DNA of 64,000 bases from NCBI GenBank assembly GCA_023418995.1, contig JAEZYP010000068.1, forward strand, positions 1 to 64,000. The letters are read 5' to 3'. Numbering within the stretch: position 1 is the stretch's first letter; the number at the start of each line of letters is the position of its first letter. The DNA is from Bacillota bacterium. Lineage in GTDB: Bacteria; Bacillota; Clostridia; Oscillospirales; Acutalibacteraceae. Shown here piece after piece: positions 43,128 through 53,481 of this stretch. The notes beneath the pieces are model-generated. The model saw only the letters and a program-made list of their open reading frames with translations, did no database searches and was not told the origin of the DNA. The position numbers and the translations under genes are program-made.

Positions 43128-43613
43128 ATGGCGAAACAGGTTATTTTGACTAAGGAAGGTCTTGAAAAGCTTGAGGCGGAGCTTGAAGACTTAAAAAGTG
43201 TAAAGCGAAAAGATGTAGCGGAAAAGATAAAGGTAGCGCTTTCGTTCGGCGACTTGTCTGAAAACAGCGAGTACGACGAAGCGAAAAACGAACAGGCGAT
43301 TGTGGAGGCCCGTATTGCGGATATCGAGGTTATGCTCAAAAACGTGAGGGTCATCGACGAAGACGAGCTGAGCAATGAAAATATACACATCGGTTCAAAA
43401 ATTGAAATCCGGGTTACAAACCCGACAACCGGCAGCAGTAATGTTGTCAACTATAAAATCGTTGGTTCCAATGAGGCAGACCCGCTGACAGGAAATATTT
43501 CTGACGAATCTCTGGTAGGCAAAGCGCTTCTCAACCACCGGATCGGGGATAAGGTTGAAGTGGAGGTACCCGCCGGAGTAATGGAGTATGAGGTTCTTGC
43601 CATATCCAAATAA
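43128..43613 (+). CDS. greA: transcription elongation factor GreA
   Basis: GreA rescues backtracked RNA polymerase by stimulating transcript cleavage. The 161-aa protein has the N-terminal coiled coil with the catalytic acidic tip (FGDLSENSEYDEAKNEQ) and the C-terminal FKBP-like domain. Length is normal. It has its own strong promoter and a terminator directly after the stop codon. Confidence 0.95.
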   Translation: MAKQVILTKEGLEKLEAELEDLKSVKRKDVAEKIKVALSFGDLSENSEYDEAKNEQAIVEARIADIEVMLKNVRVIDEDELSNENIHIGSKIEIRVTNPTTGSSNVVNYKIVGSNEADPLTGNISDESLVGKALLNHRIGDKVEVEVPAGVMEYEVLAISK

Positions 43614-43618
43614 TTTTT

Positions 43619-43653
43619 GGGGCGGGAGTGACAGGTTCACCCTGCCCCTTTTT
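43619..43653 (+). terminator. terminator of greA
   Basis: GGGGCGGG pairs with the CCCTGCCCC arm with minor mismatches, followed by TTTTT, six bases after the stop. Confidence 0.8.
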
Positions 43654-43728
43654 GTCTGCTTAGCGGCATTGGAAATACTTTCGGTAACAGCCGGAATGGG
43701 ATAAGAAATCGTATTAGGAGAGTTAAAA

Positions 43729-45240
43729 ATGAGCGACATGGTAAACGAAACAAACGAAGTACAGCAGCAGGAGCAGGATATCAGCGAGCTGCTGAAAATC
43801 CGCCGGGACAAGCTGAGCGCCCTGCAGCAGGCTGGTAAGGACCCGTTCGAAATTACGACCTGCCCGCGCGACACCTACACACAGGAAATCCGCGACCGGT
43901 TCGAAGAGCTGGAAAACAAGGATGTTTGCATTGCTGGGCGTGTTATAAGCTGGCGCGACATGGGTAAGGCAAGCTTTATGGACCTTTACGACCGCACCGG
44001 CAGAATGCAGGTTTACCTGAAAATCGATCAGGTTGGCGAAGAAAGCTACAACGACCTGAAAAGCTACTGGGATCTTGGCGATATTATCAGCGTGAAGGGG
44101 TATGTTTTCCGTACCCGCAGGGGTGAAATTTCCGTTCACGCGAAGGAAATCAAGCTGCTTTCCAAGTCGCTGCTGCCTCTGCCTGAAAAATTTCACGGCT
44201 TAAAGGATACTGATTTGCGTTACCGCCAGCGTTATGTTGACTTAATTGTTAACCCGGAGGTAAAGGACGCCTTTATCAAGCGCAGCGAGATTATCCGCAC
44301 CATGCGCAGCTTTTTGGACAACAGGGATTACATTGAGGTGGAAACTCCGGTTCTGAACACCATCCCGGGCGGCGCGACGGCAAGACCGTTCATTACCCAT
44401 CACAATACGCTCGATATCGATATGTACCTCAGAATCGCGACCGAGCTGCATTTAAAGAGACTGATTGTCGGCGGAATGGAGCGCGTATATGAAATCGGGC
44501 GCATCTTCCGTAACGAAGGTATGGATGTAAAGCATAACCCCGAGTTCACCACGGTCGAGCTTTACGAAGCCTACACGGACTACAACGGCATGATGGAAGT
44601 AACCGAAAACATGATCAACGCGTGTGCGCTCAAAGCCTGCGGTACCGACCAGGTTACCTATCAGGGCGAGGAGATCAGCCTTGCAGTTCCGTTCGCGCGC
44701 CTTTCGATGAACGACGCAATCAAGAAATACACCGGCATCGACTTCCTTTCGTTTATGGGAGACACGGAAAAGGCGAAGGAGGTCGCCAAAGAGATGAAGC
44801 TGCCGATGAAGGCGACCTACAAATGGGGCGATATTATGTCGCTGGTATTTGAGGAAAAGGTGGAGGAGAATCTGGTTCAGCCGACCTTCATTTATGACTA
44901 CCCGGTCGAGGTTTCACCGCTGACCAAGCGCAAGCCGGACTGCCCCGCGCTGGTGGAGCGCTTTGAGCTGTTCGTAACACGCCGCGAGCTGGCAAACGCA
45001 TACTCTGAGCTGAACGACCCAATTGATCAGAGGGAACGCTTCATGAGGCAGATGGAGCTGCGCGCCGCTGGCGACGAGGAAGCCAACATGATTGACGAGG
45101 ACTTTTTGACCGCGCTGGAATACGGTATGCCCCCCACCGGCGGTATGGGCATGGGTGTTGACCGCCTGGTTATGCTGCTGACCGACAGCGCATCTATCCG
45201 CGACGTTCTGCTGTTCCCCACAATGAAACCCAGGGAGTGA
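43729..45240 (+). CDS. lysS: lysyl-tRNA synthetase, class II
   Basis: This enzyme charges tRNA-Lys. The 503-aa protein has an N-terminal OB-fold anticodon-binding domain (about 55-160) and a class II catalytic core with motif 2 FRNEGMDVKHNPEFT and motif 3 GMGMGVDRLVMLL. AGGAGAG precedes the ATG. A small membrane-protein gene starts six bases after the stop. Confidence 0.96.
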   Translation: MSDMVNETNEVQQQEQDISELLKIRRDKLSALQQAGKDPFEITTCPRDTYTQEIRDRFEELENKDVCIAGRVISWRDMGKASFMDLYDRTGRMQVYLKIDQVGEESYNDLKSYWDLGDIISVKGYVFRTRRGEISVHAKEIKLLSKSLLPLPEKFHGLKDTDLRYRQRYVDLIVNPEVKDAFIKRSEIIRTMRSFLDNRDYIEVETPVLNTIPGGATARPFITHHNTLDIDMYLRIATELHLKRLIVGGMERVYEIGRIFRNEGMDVKHNPEFTTVELYEAYTDYNGMMEVTENMINACALKACGTDQVTYQGEEISLAVPFARLSMNDAIKKYTGIDFLSFMGDTEKAKEVAKEMKLPMKATYKWGDIMSLVFEEKVEENLVQPTFIYDYPVEVSPLTKRKPDCPALVERFELFVTRRELANAYSELNDPIDQRERFMRQMELRAAGDEEANMIDEDFLTALEYGMPPTGGMGMGVDRLVMLLTDSASIRDVLLFPTMKPRE

Positions 45241-45246
45241 TAACGA

Positions 45247-45978
45247 GTGGCAAGGGAAAGGTATCTCTTAGATGGCGGCGAGGAAACCATCCACCAGCCC
45301 CAGAAGGAGACCGGAAAAAAAACACCGAAATCCCAATGGGAAAATTTCTGGTACTACCATAAATGGCATGTGATTGTCGGGGTCTTTTTAACCTTTGTAG
45401 TACTGTTCTTTGTGTATGACATGACCTCGAAGGTCAGCCCTGATTACGAAATCGGAATGATAACCGAAACGGCGTATCCGTCTGAGACAATAGACGCGCT
45501 GCAAACTGAGATAACGAAATACGCCCAAGACCGCAACGGAGACGGAAAAGTGATCGTAAGCGTAAATAATTATGTAATGCAGACCGACACTTCGGGAGGA
45601 ATGGTCGACCCTAACGTGCGGATGGCGGGTTACGTGAAGGTGACCAACGACCTTTCCAACGGAACCAGCATGATCTTTATTACCGATGATAAATCCTTTC
45701 GGAATGAGCAGGACGAGCTTCAGATGTTTACATATCTGGACGGGAGTAAGCCGGCGGAAAACGCGAAGGATTATGAGAAAATGCGGATTAGCCTTGCGGA
45801 CTGCAAGCGGCTTTCTACCTTGAAATTGAATGATACGCCGTCGGTCAGCCGGGAAATATTGTACAAACTCAGTATCTCGATGCGTACCATTGAGGATACT
45901 CAGCTGGAAAAACAGCAGGATAAAACGGCATATTACGCGGATAGCAAGAAGCTGTTCGATGAGATTACAAAGAAATAA
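45247..45978 (+). CDS. single-pass membrane protein of unknown function
   Basis: This 243-aa protein has a cytoplasmic N-terminal segment of about 38 residues, one membrane helix (about 40-60), and an extracellular domain of about 180 residues with a mixed alpha/beta pattern and no recognised motif. The start is GTG at 45247 with GGGAG in the lysS end region. Tight spacing to lysS and 16 bases to ilvD indicate cotranscription. I do not recognise the family. Confidence 0.78.
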   Translation: MARERYLLDGGEETIHQPQKETGKKTPKSQWENFWYYHKWHVIVGVFLTFVVLFFVYDMTSKVSPDYEIGMITETAYPSETIDALQTEITKYAQDRNGDGKVIVSVNNYVMQTDTSGGMVDPNVRMAGYVKVTNDLSNGTSMIFITDDKSFRNEQDELQMFTYLDGSKPAENAKDYEKMRISLADCKRLSTLKLNDTPSVSREILYKLSISMRTIEDTQLEKQQDKTAYYADSKKLFDEITKK

Positions 45979-45994
45979 ATAAGGGGGATTTAAA

Positions 45995-47650
45995 ATGAGA
46001 AGCGATTCCTTAAAAGAAGGCCCGAAGTGTGCGCCGAAGCGCGCGCTGTTAAAGGCTCTCGGGTTAACAGACGCGGAAATAAAACGTCCGTTTGTGGCGG
46101 TGGTCAACTCCGCCAGCGACTACATACCCGGGCATAAACACCTGCGCGAAATCGGGGAAGCCGTAAAGGCGGGCATCCGCAGCGCGGGCGGAGTTCCGTT
46201 TGAGTTTCATACCATCGGTGTGTGCGACGGACTTGCGATGAATCATAAGGGAATGAAGTACTCCCTCTGCTCCCGCGAGCTGATCGCGGATTCCATTGAG
46301 GTGATGCTGACCGCCCATCCGCTGGACGCGGTTGTCTTTATTCCGAACTGCGACAAAATCGTTCCCGGAATGCTGCTGGCGGCCTGCCGAATGAACCTGC
46401 CGAGCGTATTCGTTAGCGGCGGCCCGATGCTGCCGGGTGAATTCAGAGGGGAACGCATCGGATTTTCCGAGCTTTCCGAGGCGGTGGGAAGCTACGCCGC
46501 AGGCAAGATGAGTGAAGCGGATTTGTCGGAAATGGAAGACGCCGCGTGCCCCGGCTGCGGCTCCTGCTCCGGCATGTACACCGCGAACTCCATGAACTGC
46601 CTTACCGAAGCCATCGGTATGGCGCTGCCAGGCAACGGAACCATCCCTGCGGTTTACGCCGCGAGAATCCGCCTTGCAAAGGAGGCGGGCGAGCGGATTA
46701 TGGAGCTTTACAAGCAAGGTTTGAAGCCGAGCGATATCCTGACCGAAAAGGCATTCACCAATGCCCTTCGCAGCGAAATGGCGCTTGGGTGTTCCACAAA
46801 TTCCGTTCTGCATCTGACCGCGATTGCCTATGAGATGGGTGTTCCGCTCGATATGGATACCATTGACAAGGTCAGCCGTGCTACGCCGCAAATCTGCAAG
46901 CTGAATCCCGCCGGTAAAATCTTTATTACCGATTTGAACCAGGTGGGCGGTATTCCGGCGGTGATGAAGGAGCTTTCCAAGCAGAATCTGATTCATCTGG
47001 ATATTCCGACTGTAAAGGGCACCGTTCGCGAAAGAATCCAAAACGCGAGGGAAGCGGACGGAACCATCATTCATACGGTTGAAAATCCACTGCGAAAAGA
47101 CGGCGGCATCGCAATTCTGAAGGGGAACATTGCTCCGGAGGGCGCGGTGGTGAAGCAGGGTGCCGTTGCTCCGGAAATGATGCAGCATACCGGTCCGGCT
47201 CGCTGTTTTGACAGTGAGGAGGAGGCCAGCGACGCAATCCTCGGCGGTCAGATCAAAGAGGGCGACGTGGTGGTAATCCGCTATGAAGGGCCGAAGGGCG
47301 GCCCCGGAATGCGCGAAATGCTTGCTCCTACCTCGGCGCTGGAAGGCATCGGTCTCGGCTCCAGCGTTGCGCTGATTACGGACGGCCGCTTCTCCGGCGC
47401 GACCCGCGGCGCGGCAGTGGGACATGTATCCCCCGAAGCGGCGGCAGGCGGCACGATCGCGCTGATTCACGACGGCGATCTGGTGAATGTGGATATCGTC
47501 AACCGTCAGCTTACCTTACAGGTATCCGATGACGAACTGGCAAAGCGCAGAGCCGAATGGAAAGCGCCCAAGCAGGAACTGGCCGGGTACGCGAAGCGTT
47601 ATGCAAGTTTGGTGACCTCCGGCTCCCGCGGCGCCGTTTTTGAAAAATAA
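45995..47650 (+). CDS. ilvD: dihydroxy-acid dehydratase
   Basis: IlvD dehydrates dihydroxyisovalerate and dihydroxymethylvalerate in valine, leucine and isoleucine synthesis and needs an Fe-S cluster. The 551-aa protein has the cluster cysteines in [11 protein letters not shown] and [16 protein letters not shown], plus the C-terminal [11 protein letters not shown] motif. AAGGGGG precedes the ATG. Its end lies six bases from the end of the convergent Crp/Fnr gene. LeuC-LeuD for the leucine branch follow 0.8 kb later. Confidence 0.96.
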   Translation: MRSDSLKEGPKCAPKRALLKALGLTDAEIKRPFVAVVNSASDYIPGHKHLREIGEAVKAGIRSAGGVPFEFHTIGVCDGLAMNHKGMKYSLCSRELIADSIEVMLTAHPLDAVVFIPNCDKIVPGMLLAACRMNLPSVFVSGGPMLPGEFRGERIGFSELSEAVGSYAAGKMSEADLSEMEDAACPGCGSCSGMYTANSMNCLTEAIGMALPGNGTIPAVYAARIRLAKEAGERIMELYKQGLKPSDILTEKAFTNALRSEMALGCSTNSVLHLTAIAYEMGVPLDMDTIDKVSRATPQICKLNPAGKIFITDLNQVGGIPAVMKELSKQNLIHLDIPTVKGTVRERIQNAREADGTIIHTVENPLRKDGGIAILKGNIAPEGAVVKQGAVAPEMMQHTGPARCFDSEEEASDAILGGQIKEGDVVVIRYEGPKGGPGMREMLAPTSALEGIGLGSSVALITDGRFSGATRGAAVGHVSPEAAAGGTIALIHDGDLVNVDIVNRQLTLQVSDDELAKRRAEWKAPKQELAGYAKRYASLVTSGSRGAVFEK

Positions 47651-47656
47651 TCGGAT

Positions 47657-48271
47657 TTATCTCTGAATAAATTCCGTTAACCCGGGTTCATCCAGAAGAC
47701 GGATTTCGCGGTAGCTGGTACTGACCCAGCCTTTTCGAGCAAAGACGATGAGAATGCGGCTGACGGTAACGCGTGAGACGCCCGCCAGACCCGCAAGGTC
47801 GTCGTGGGTCGCTGTAACCGAACCGTTTACCGCCAGATTTAAAAGCAGTCGCGCGATTCTCTGGTCGGCCTGCAAAAAGGTCATGGCGTCCACCTGCGCG
47901 GAAAGCATTCGAATGGTCTGCGACAGATAGGTGAGCAGATTCATGGCAAGCTGCGGTTCCCGGCGGATGCATTCGAGCAGGCTTTTCCGGTTTACCGTGA
48001 TGATTTCGGAGGGAACCAGGGTTTTTGCGGAGGATACGCGCGGCTGTCCGTCAAAGAAGGCGGCTTCGCCGAAGATGTTCCCGCTCTCCAGGACGGTGAG
48101 GGTTTTTTCCATTCCGTTCTCCGAGCTGAGGAAGATCTTTACGCTTCCGCTTTTTAAATAATAAAATTCATCGGCGGGGGATTCCTGCCAGTAAATCATT
48201 TGGTTTTTTGGATAAGTACGGGGCGTGAGGGTTTTTTCCAGCACGTCCCATTTGTTATTTTTTATTTCCAT
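47657..48271 (-). CDS. Crp/Fnr-family transcriptional regulator
   Basis: This 204-aa protein has an N-terminal cyclic-nucleotide-binding-like beta roll (about 15-130, with ESGNIFGEAAFFDG) and a C-terminal winged helix with the recognition segment LAGVSRVTVSRIL. There is no Fnr-type N-terminal cysteine cluster. The effector is unknown. It diverges from leuC, so it may control leuCD or itself through the shared 175-base region. Confidence 0.87.
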   Translation of the reverse strand: MEIKNNKWDVLEKTLTPRTYPKNQMIYWQESPADEFYYLKSGSVKIFLSSENGMEKTLTVLESGNIFGEAAFFDGQPRVSSAKTLVPSEIITVNRKSLLECIRREPQLAMNLLTYLSQTIRMLSAQVDAMTFLQADQRIARLLLNLAVNGSVTATHDDLAGLAGVSRVTVSRILIVFARKGWVSTSYREIRLLDEPGLTEFIQR

Positions 48272-48339
48272 GGCGAATATTTCCTTTCATCGTTAATACG
48301 GCAAAGCAATGCCGGATATTTCTTAAATTGTATCACATG

Positions 48340-48367
48340 TTACATTCTTTGTGCAAGAAGCATGTAA
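48340..48367. promoter_or_regulatory. candidate operator between crp/fnr gene and leuC
   Basis: TTACATTCTT at 48340-48349 and AAGAAGCATGTAA at 48355-48367 form an imperfect inverted repeat in the divergent promoter region. Its position suggests a binding site for the neighbouring Crp/Fnr protein. It does not match the classical Crp or Fnr consensus. Confidence 0.35.
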
Positions 48368-48446
48368 TAATAAAGGTACGCAAAAAGACCGCAAGCTTTG
48401 GGATTAGCTGACAATGCGGAACAAATCAGGAACGGAGGATATGTTT

Positions 48447-49706
48447 ATGGGTATGACGATGACACAAAAGATTCTCGCGGCGCACGCGGGGTTGCCGAAG
48501 GTGGAAGCCGGGCAGCTGATTGAGGCGAGGCTGGATATGGTGCTCGGGAACGATATTACTTCCCCGGTAGCGATCAATGAATTTGAAAAGTGCGGGGCAA
48601 CCTCTATTTTTCATAAGGATAAAATTGCGCTGGTGCTTGATCATTTTACACCGAACAAGGACATCAAGGCGGCGGAGCAATGTCTTCAGGTACGTACTTT
48701 CGCGAACAAATACGGCATTACAAATTTCTTTGATGTGGGTGAAATGGGAATTGAACACGCGTTGCTGCCAGAAAAAGGGCTGGTCGGTCCGGGTGACTGC
48801 GTGATCGGCGCGGATTCCCACACCTGCACCTACGGCGCTTTGGGCGCGTTTTCCACCGGGGTGGGCTCCACCGATATGGCGGCGGGCATGATTGCCGGAA
48901 AAACCTGGTTTAAGGTTCCGTCCGCGATTAAGATTGTATTAAAAAACAAGCCAGCCAAATGGGTGAGCGGCAAGGATGTAATCCTGCATTTGATCGGCAC
49001 GATTGGCGTGGACGGCGCGCTTTACCGTTCACTGGAATTTACCGGAGACGGGGTAAAGGAGCTTTCGATGGACGATCGGCTCTGTATTGCCAACATGGCA
49101 ATTGAAGCCGGTGCAAAAAACGGAATCTTCCCGGTGGATGAGGTCACGCTTGCCTACGAAAAAGACCGTTTTCAGCGCGAACCGGTCATTTTTGAGGCGG
49201 ATGAGGACGCGGTCTACGACGAGACCTATGAAATTGACCTTTCCCAGCTCCGCCCGACGGTTTCTTTTCCGCATTTGCCGGAGAATACCAAGACCATTGA
49301 TGAAGTAGGCAAAATAAAGATCGATCAGAGCGTGATCGGCTCCTGCACCAACGGGCGCATGGAGGACCTTCGTGCCGCCGCTTCCATTCTTAAGGGCAAA
49401 AAGGTCGCAAAGCATGTGCGTTGTATCATCCTGCCGGGAACACAGGCAATTTATTTGCAGGCGCTCCGCGAAGGGTTGGCGGAAATCTTTGTCGAGGCCG
49501 GAGCGGTATTCAGTACCCCGACCTGCGGACCATGCCTTGGCGGACACATGGGCGTTCTGGCAAAGGGCGAACGCGCCATTTCCACGACAAACCGCAATTT
49601 CGTGGGAAGAATGGGGCATGTTGAATCGGAGGTTTACCTCGCCAGCCCGGCGGTAGCCGCCGCCAGCGCGGTGACCGGCTACATCACCGACCCGGAACAG
49701 GTTTAA
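48447..49706 (+). CDS. leuC: 3-isopropylmalate dehydratase large subunit
   Basis: LeuC with LeuD isomerises 2- to 3-isopropylmalate in leucine synthesis. The 419-aa protein is of the shorter LeuC2/homoaconitase-like type found in Clostridia and archaea. The 4Fe-4S cluster cysteines are visible in [12 protein letters not shown] and [13 protein letters not shown], with a third likely in [15 protein letters not shown] at 48447 is eight bases from GGAGG; an ATG at 48441 is too close. Related enzymes act on citramalate or homocitrate, so substrate is inferred from the company of ilvD and leuD. Confidence 0.92.
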   Translation: MGMTMTQKILAAHAGLPKVEAGQLIEARLDMVLGNDITSPVAINEFEKCGATSIFHKDKIALVLDHFTPNKDIKAAEQCLQVRTFANKYGITNFFDVGEMGIEHALLPEKGLVGPGDCVIGADSHTCTYGALGAFSTGVGSTDMAAGMIAGKTWFKVPSAIKIVLKNKPAKWVSGKDVILHLIGTIGVDGALYRSLEFTGDGVKELSMDDRLCIANMAIEAGAKNGIFPVDEVTLAYEKDRFQREPVIFEADEDAVYDETYEIDLSQLRPTVSFPHLPENTKTIDEVGKIKIDQSVIGSCTNGRMEDLRAAASILKGKKVAKHVRCIILPGTQAIYLQALREGLAEIFVEAGAVFSTPTCGPCLGGHMGVLAKGERAISTTNRNFVGRMGHVESEVYLASPAVAAASAVTGYITDPEQV

Positions 49707-49723
49707 TTGAGGAGGATGAAGAA

Positions 49724-50206
49724 ATGAATGCACATGGATTTGTTCATAAGTATGGAGATAACGTTGATACCGACGTGATCATCCCGGCAAGATATCTAAA
49801 TACAGCTTCTCACGCAGAGCTGGCTTCCCACTGCATGGAGGATATCGACAGGGATTTCGTTAAAAAGGTAAAGCAGGGAGACCTGATTGTAGCGGATAAG
49901 AATTTCGGCTGCGGCTCCTCCCGCGAGCACGCGCCGATTGCAATTAAGACGAGCGGCGTTTCCTGCGTTATCGCGAGTACCTTTGCACGTATTTTTTACC
50001 GCAACGCAATCAACATTGGTCTTCCCATTCTGGAATGTGAAGCGGCGGCGCGCGAGATTCAGAACGGCGATGAGGTGGAAGTGGATTTTGACACCGGTCT
50101 GATTCAGGATAAAACCACCGGCAAAAGCTATCAGGCGCAGCCGTTCCCGCCGTTTATTCAGAATATTATTGAAAAAGGCGGCCTTTTAAACAGCATCAGC
50201 AAGTAA
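49724..50206 (+). CDS. leuD: 3-isopropylmalate dehydratase small subunit
   Basis: This 160-aa swivelling-domain subunit completes the LeuCD enzyme. It has [18 protein letters not shown] at the start and the substrate-loop motif [14 protein letters not shown]. It lies 17 bases after leuC behind GAGGAGG and pairs in type with the short LeuC. Confidence 0.95.
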   Translation: MNAHGFVHKYGDNVDTDVIIPARYLNTASHAELASHCMEDIDRDFVKKVKQGDLIVADKNFGCGSSREHAPIAIKTSGVSCVIASTFARIFYRNAINIGLPILECEAAAREIQNGDEVEVDFDTGLIQDKTTGKSYQAQPFPPFIQNIIEKGGLLNSISK

Positions 50207-50225
50207 ACATAAAGGGGCGATTGAT

Positions 50226-50987
50226 TTGTCAGACTGGAATTCAGAGCAGTATTTAAAGTTTAAACGGGAGCGCACACAGCCGGCGGCGGATTTGTTAAGC
50301 CATGTTCCGCTGGAAGCCCCGGTTAAAATCCTAGATATCGGGTGCGGACCGGGAAACAGCACACAGGTTTTGGCCCAACGGTACCCCAATGCGAAAATTA
50401 TCGGCATCGACAGCTCGGAAAACATGATTGCGGCCGCGCGCAAAAACTGCCCACAGCTGGAATTCCGGCTTTGCGACGCGTCCAGCGAACTGGAAACGCT
50501 GGGAAATGATTTTGATCTGGTTTTTTCCAACGCCTGCATCCAGTGGATTGAGAACCATGACCGGATTATACCGTACTGGATGAGTGTGCTGAAAAGCGGC
50601 GGCGCCCTTGCCGTGCAGACGCCGATGAATTCCGACGGAGTTCTGATTGAAAAGGTTACGGGCTCCGACAGGTGGAAGACCTATATTCCGGATCGGCAGA
50701 GGTTTTTTAACCTTACGCCGGAGGAATACTTTGACCTGCTGTCGGAGGTTTCCCCTGATTTTTCGTTATGGATGACAGTTTACTACCATAATATGAACTC
50801 ACATGAGGATATTCTGGAATGGTACCGTTCCACCGGCCTGAAGCCGTACCTGGAGGCTCTGCCGGAGGAAAAGAGAGAACTGTTCCTGCAGGATATTCTG
50901 GAGGGAATCAGGGAGGCTTATCCGGCACAGGCAAACGGCAGAGTGATTTTCCGCTTTCCGCGTTTCTTCTTTATTGCAAGAAAATAA
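50226..50987 (+). CDS. tam: trans-aconitate 2-methyltransferase (Tam)-like
   Basis: Tam methylates trans-aconitate, a dead-end product that inhibits aconitase-type enzymes. The 253-aa SAM enzyme has the start pattern WNSEQYLKFKRERTQPA, the SAM motif ILDIGCGPGNST, FSNACIQWIENH and AVQTPMN, all typical of Tam. It starts with TTG at 50226, 19 bases after leuD, so it is probably in the leuCD transcript. This placement beside an aconitase-superfamily isomerase suggests removal of an inhibitory side product. Confidence 0.85.
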   Translation: MSDWNSEQYLKFKRERTQPAADLLSHVPLEAPVKILDIGCGPGNSTQVLAQRYPNAKIIGIDSSENMIAAARKNCPQLEFRLCDASSELETLGNDFDLVFSNACIQWIENHDRIIPYWMSVLKSGGALAVQTPMNSDGVLIEKVTGSDRWKTYIPDRQRFFNLTPEEYFDLLSEVSPDFSLWMTVYYHNMNSHEDILEWYRSTGLKPYLEALPEEKRELFLQDILEGIREAYPAQANGRVIFRFPRFFFIARK

Positions 50988-51042
50988 GAATCTTTGGAAG
51001 AGACGAAATGTTAAGAGAAGGAACAGTAACTTCCGTTTCAGA

Positions 51043-51084
51043 ATGAATAGGGAGGGGAGCGCGAAAGCGCTCCCCTCTATTCAT
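51043..51084 (+). terminator. terminator of leuCD-tam unit
   Basis: A 19-base near-perfect stem with a GAAA tetraloop (51043-51061 with 51066-51084) is followed by an AT-rich tract. The perfect tetraloop and stem length make it very stable. Confidence 0.8.
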
Positions 51085-51229
51085 ATAATATTAATAAACT
51101 TTTATAAAAAATTCATGACTTTTGAATAGGTTTATTCTATAATCATTTGTAGAATACATAGTCAGGTATATTTATGTTTAATTGCGGATGATATCATTAT
51201 AGTTTGATTTGGTGTAAGGAGGAAGAAAA

Positions 51230-51919
51230 ATGGCGGTTGGAAAAATTTTAGTAGTGGACGATGACCAGAACATTTGTGAATTGTTAAGGCTGTATATCGA
51301 AAAGGAAGGCTTTGAGGTAGCAATCGCCAATGACGGACGAAAAGCGCTGGATGCTTTTGATGCCGAGAACCCGGACATGATATTGCTGGATATTATGCTC
51401 CCCGAGCTGGATGGCTGGCAGGTATGCCGTGAAATTCGTAAGAAATCCCAGTGCCCGATTATCATGCTGACCGCAAAAGGCGAGGTTTTCGATAAGGTGC
51501 TCGGCTTGGAGCTGGGCGCGGACGATTACGTGGTAAAGCCGTTTGAAGCCAAGGAAGTGGTTGCCAGAATCAAGGCGGTGCTTCGCCGGTTCGGCAAAAG
51601 CAGCGACGAGCTGGTAAAGGAAGTCAAGTACGATAAATTATCCATTAATCTTACCAATTACGAGCTTCGCGTGAACGGTGTGCAGGTGGATACACCGCCG
51701 AAGGAGATGGAACTGATTTACCATCTAGCGAGCAACCCGAACCGCGTGTTTACGCGCGACCAGCTGCTGGACGAAGTCTGGGGCTTTGATTATTACGGCG
51801 ACAGCCGTACAGTCGACGTTCACGTGAAGCGCCTGAGAGAAAAACTGGAGGGCGTTTCTGAGAAATGGGCCTTGAAAACCGTTTGGGGTGTCGGCTATAA
51901 ATTTGAACTCAAAGAATAA
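51230..51919 (+). CDS. OmpR-family response regulator
   Basis: This 229-aa DNA-binding regulator has a receiver domain with the phospho-acceptor Asp in ILLDIMLPELDG, the acidic pocket VVDDDQN and the Lys of YVVKPF. Its C-terminal winged helix is of the OmpR/PhoB type (DEVWGFDYYGDSRTVDVHV). It is paired with the downstream histidine kinase. Together with the HtrA gene that follows, the set resembles the end of a walRK-htr cluster and probably senses envelope stress. Confidence 0.93.
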   Translation: MAVGKILVVDDDQNICELLRLYIEKEGFEVAIANDGRKALDAFDAENPDMILLDIMLPELDGWQVCREIRKKSQCPIIMLTAKGEVFDKVLGLELGADDYVVKPFEAKEVVARIKAVLRRFGKSSDELVKEVKYDKLSINLTNYELRVNGVQVDTPPKEMELIYHLASNPNRVFTRDQLLDEVWGFDYYGDSRTVDVHVKRLREKLEGVSEKWALKTVWGVGYKFELKE

Positions 51920-51949
51920 CCGTCGCGTTAGAATGTAGGTGCGCTTTGA

Positions 51950-53443
51950 ATGCATAAAACCCTGTTTAAAAAATATTTAGGCATTACCTCGTTAATCATT
52001 GCTGTGAGCTTTTTTATTCTCAGCGTGGTGATGCTGGTGTTTGTCTCCGGCTACTGGCAGTCGGAAAAAAGAGACCTGCTGATGAAAAACGTACAGAGCG
52101 TTGCGGATATTGCCGCGGACAGCGTAACCTCTGTGGAAAACGATGTTTACACCATCCACACCGAGCGGATGAAGATGTTTATTGAAGCTTTTTCGGATAA
52201 TATTGATGCGGATATCTTTGTTACCAACCTTAGGGGTCAGATTGTGATTTCGGCCTATAACAAGGATACCAAAGTGAACGAAACCCAACGAGTCAGCAAG
52301 GATATCCTGAACAAGGCGCTGTCCGGTCGTTACAGCGGACAGGGAACGATGGAGGGTATGTACGACAAGGTCTATTACTCAGTCGGGGTTCCGGTTATAG
52401 TTGACGGTCTTGACGGGAGCAAGGTGACTATCGGAGCGGTTTTTGCGGCTTATAATGTGGAATCCTTTAATACATTCCGTTGGAATATCATCCGGGTGTT
52501 TTTGTTTGCTGCATTGGCGGCATTCATGGCGGCATTCTGCGGGGTTTGGCTCTTTTCTTATAAGCTGGTGCGCCCTTTGCGAGATATGGCTGTCGCCGCG
52601 CACTCGTTTGGAGAAGGGAATTTCGCTGTGCGTGTTCCGGTTACCAGCCACGATGAAATCGGGCTGCTTGCCCTGGAGTTCAACAATATGGCCAGCTCTC
52701 TCGCTTCGGGCGAAAGCGTAAGACGCAACTTTATCGCCAACGTTTCTCATGAGCTGAAAACGCCGATGACTACGATTGCGGGGTTTATTGACGGAATTCT
52801 TGACGGCACGATTTCACAGGAAAAGCAGCCCTATTACCTGAATATTGTGTCACAGGAGGTTAAGCGACTTTCGCGTCTGGTGCGCACAATGCTCGACCTT
52901 TCCCGTATCGACAGCGGGGAGCTCCATCTGCGTCCGGCACGGTTTGATTTAACGAATACGATACTCATCGCGTTGTTATCATTTGAAAAGGCAATAGACG
53001 ATAAAAAAATGGAGATTCGGGGTTTGGAAAATGCCGAGAGCCTGTTTGTGGACGGCGACCCGGACATGATTCATCAGGTGGTATATAACCTGATTGAAAA
53101 TGCGGTGAAGTTTACCAACGAGGGCGGGTACATTCAAATCACGATTACCAATCAGCCGGATCGGACCACGGTCGCGATTCGCAACAGCGGCCCGGGAATC
53201 GCGCCAGACGAGCTGCCTTTGATTTTTGAACGATTTTATAAAACTGATAAATCCCGCAGTCAAGATAAAAACGGTATGGGTTTGGGGCTTTTTATTGTTA
53301 AGACGATTATCAAGCTTCATGGCGGCGATATCAATGTGACCAGCGTCATGAACGAATTCTGCCAGTTTGAATTCTGGATTCCAAAGCTGAGTGAACTGGC
53401 AACAGCTACAGCGGATGAACTGCCGGAGCGCCCCAAAAAATAG
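51950..53443 (+). CDS. membrane sensor histidine kinase
   Basis: This 497-aa kinase has two membrane helices (about 12-34 and 178-202) around a 145-residue extracellular sensor region, then a HAMP domain, a HisKA domain with the phospho-acceptor His in FIANVSHELKTPM, and an ATPase domain with NLIENAVKFTNEGG and NGMGLGLFIVKTI. It lies 30 bases after its response regulator. Unlike WalK it has no clear PAS domain between HAMP and HisKA. Confidence 0.92.
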   Translation: MHKTLFKKYLGITSLIIAVSFFILSVVMLVFVSGYWQSEKRDLLMKNVQSVADIAADSVTSVENDVYTIHTERMKMFIEAFSDNIDADIFVTNLRGQIVISAYNKDTKVNETQRVSKDILNKALSGRYSGQGTMEGMYDKVYYSVGVPVIVDGLDGSKVTIGAVFAAYNVESFNTFRWNIIRVFLFAALAAFMAAFCGVWLFSYKLVRPLRDMAVAAHSFGEGNFAVRVPVTSHDEIGLLALEFNNMASSLASGESVRRNFIANVSHELKTPMTTIAGFIDGILDGTISQEKQPYYLNIVSQEVKRLSRLVRTMLDLSRIDSGELHLRPARFDLTNTILIALLSFEKAIDDKKMEIRGLENAESLFVDGDPDMIHQVVYNLIENAVKFTNEGGYIQITITNQPDRTTVAIRNSGPGIAPDELPLIFERFYKTDKSRSQDKNGMGLGLFIVKTIIKLHGGDINVTSVMNEFCQFEFWIPKLSELATATADELPERPKK

Positions 53444-53481
53444 GAGATATTTAATTCATATATAGAGCAGAGAGGTTTATT

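Noticed and set aside
46064..47470. Long 468-codon open frame antisense to ilvD
   Set aside because: It lies wholly within the well-supported ilvD gene, its composition is Arg/His/Gly-rich as expected for an antisense frame, and no start signal is present.
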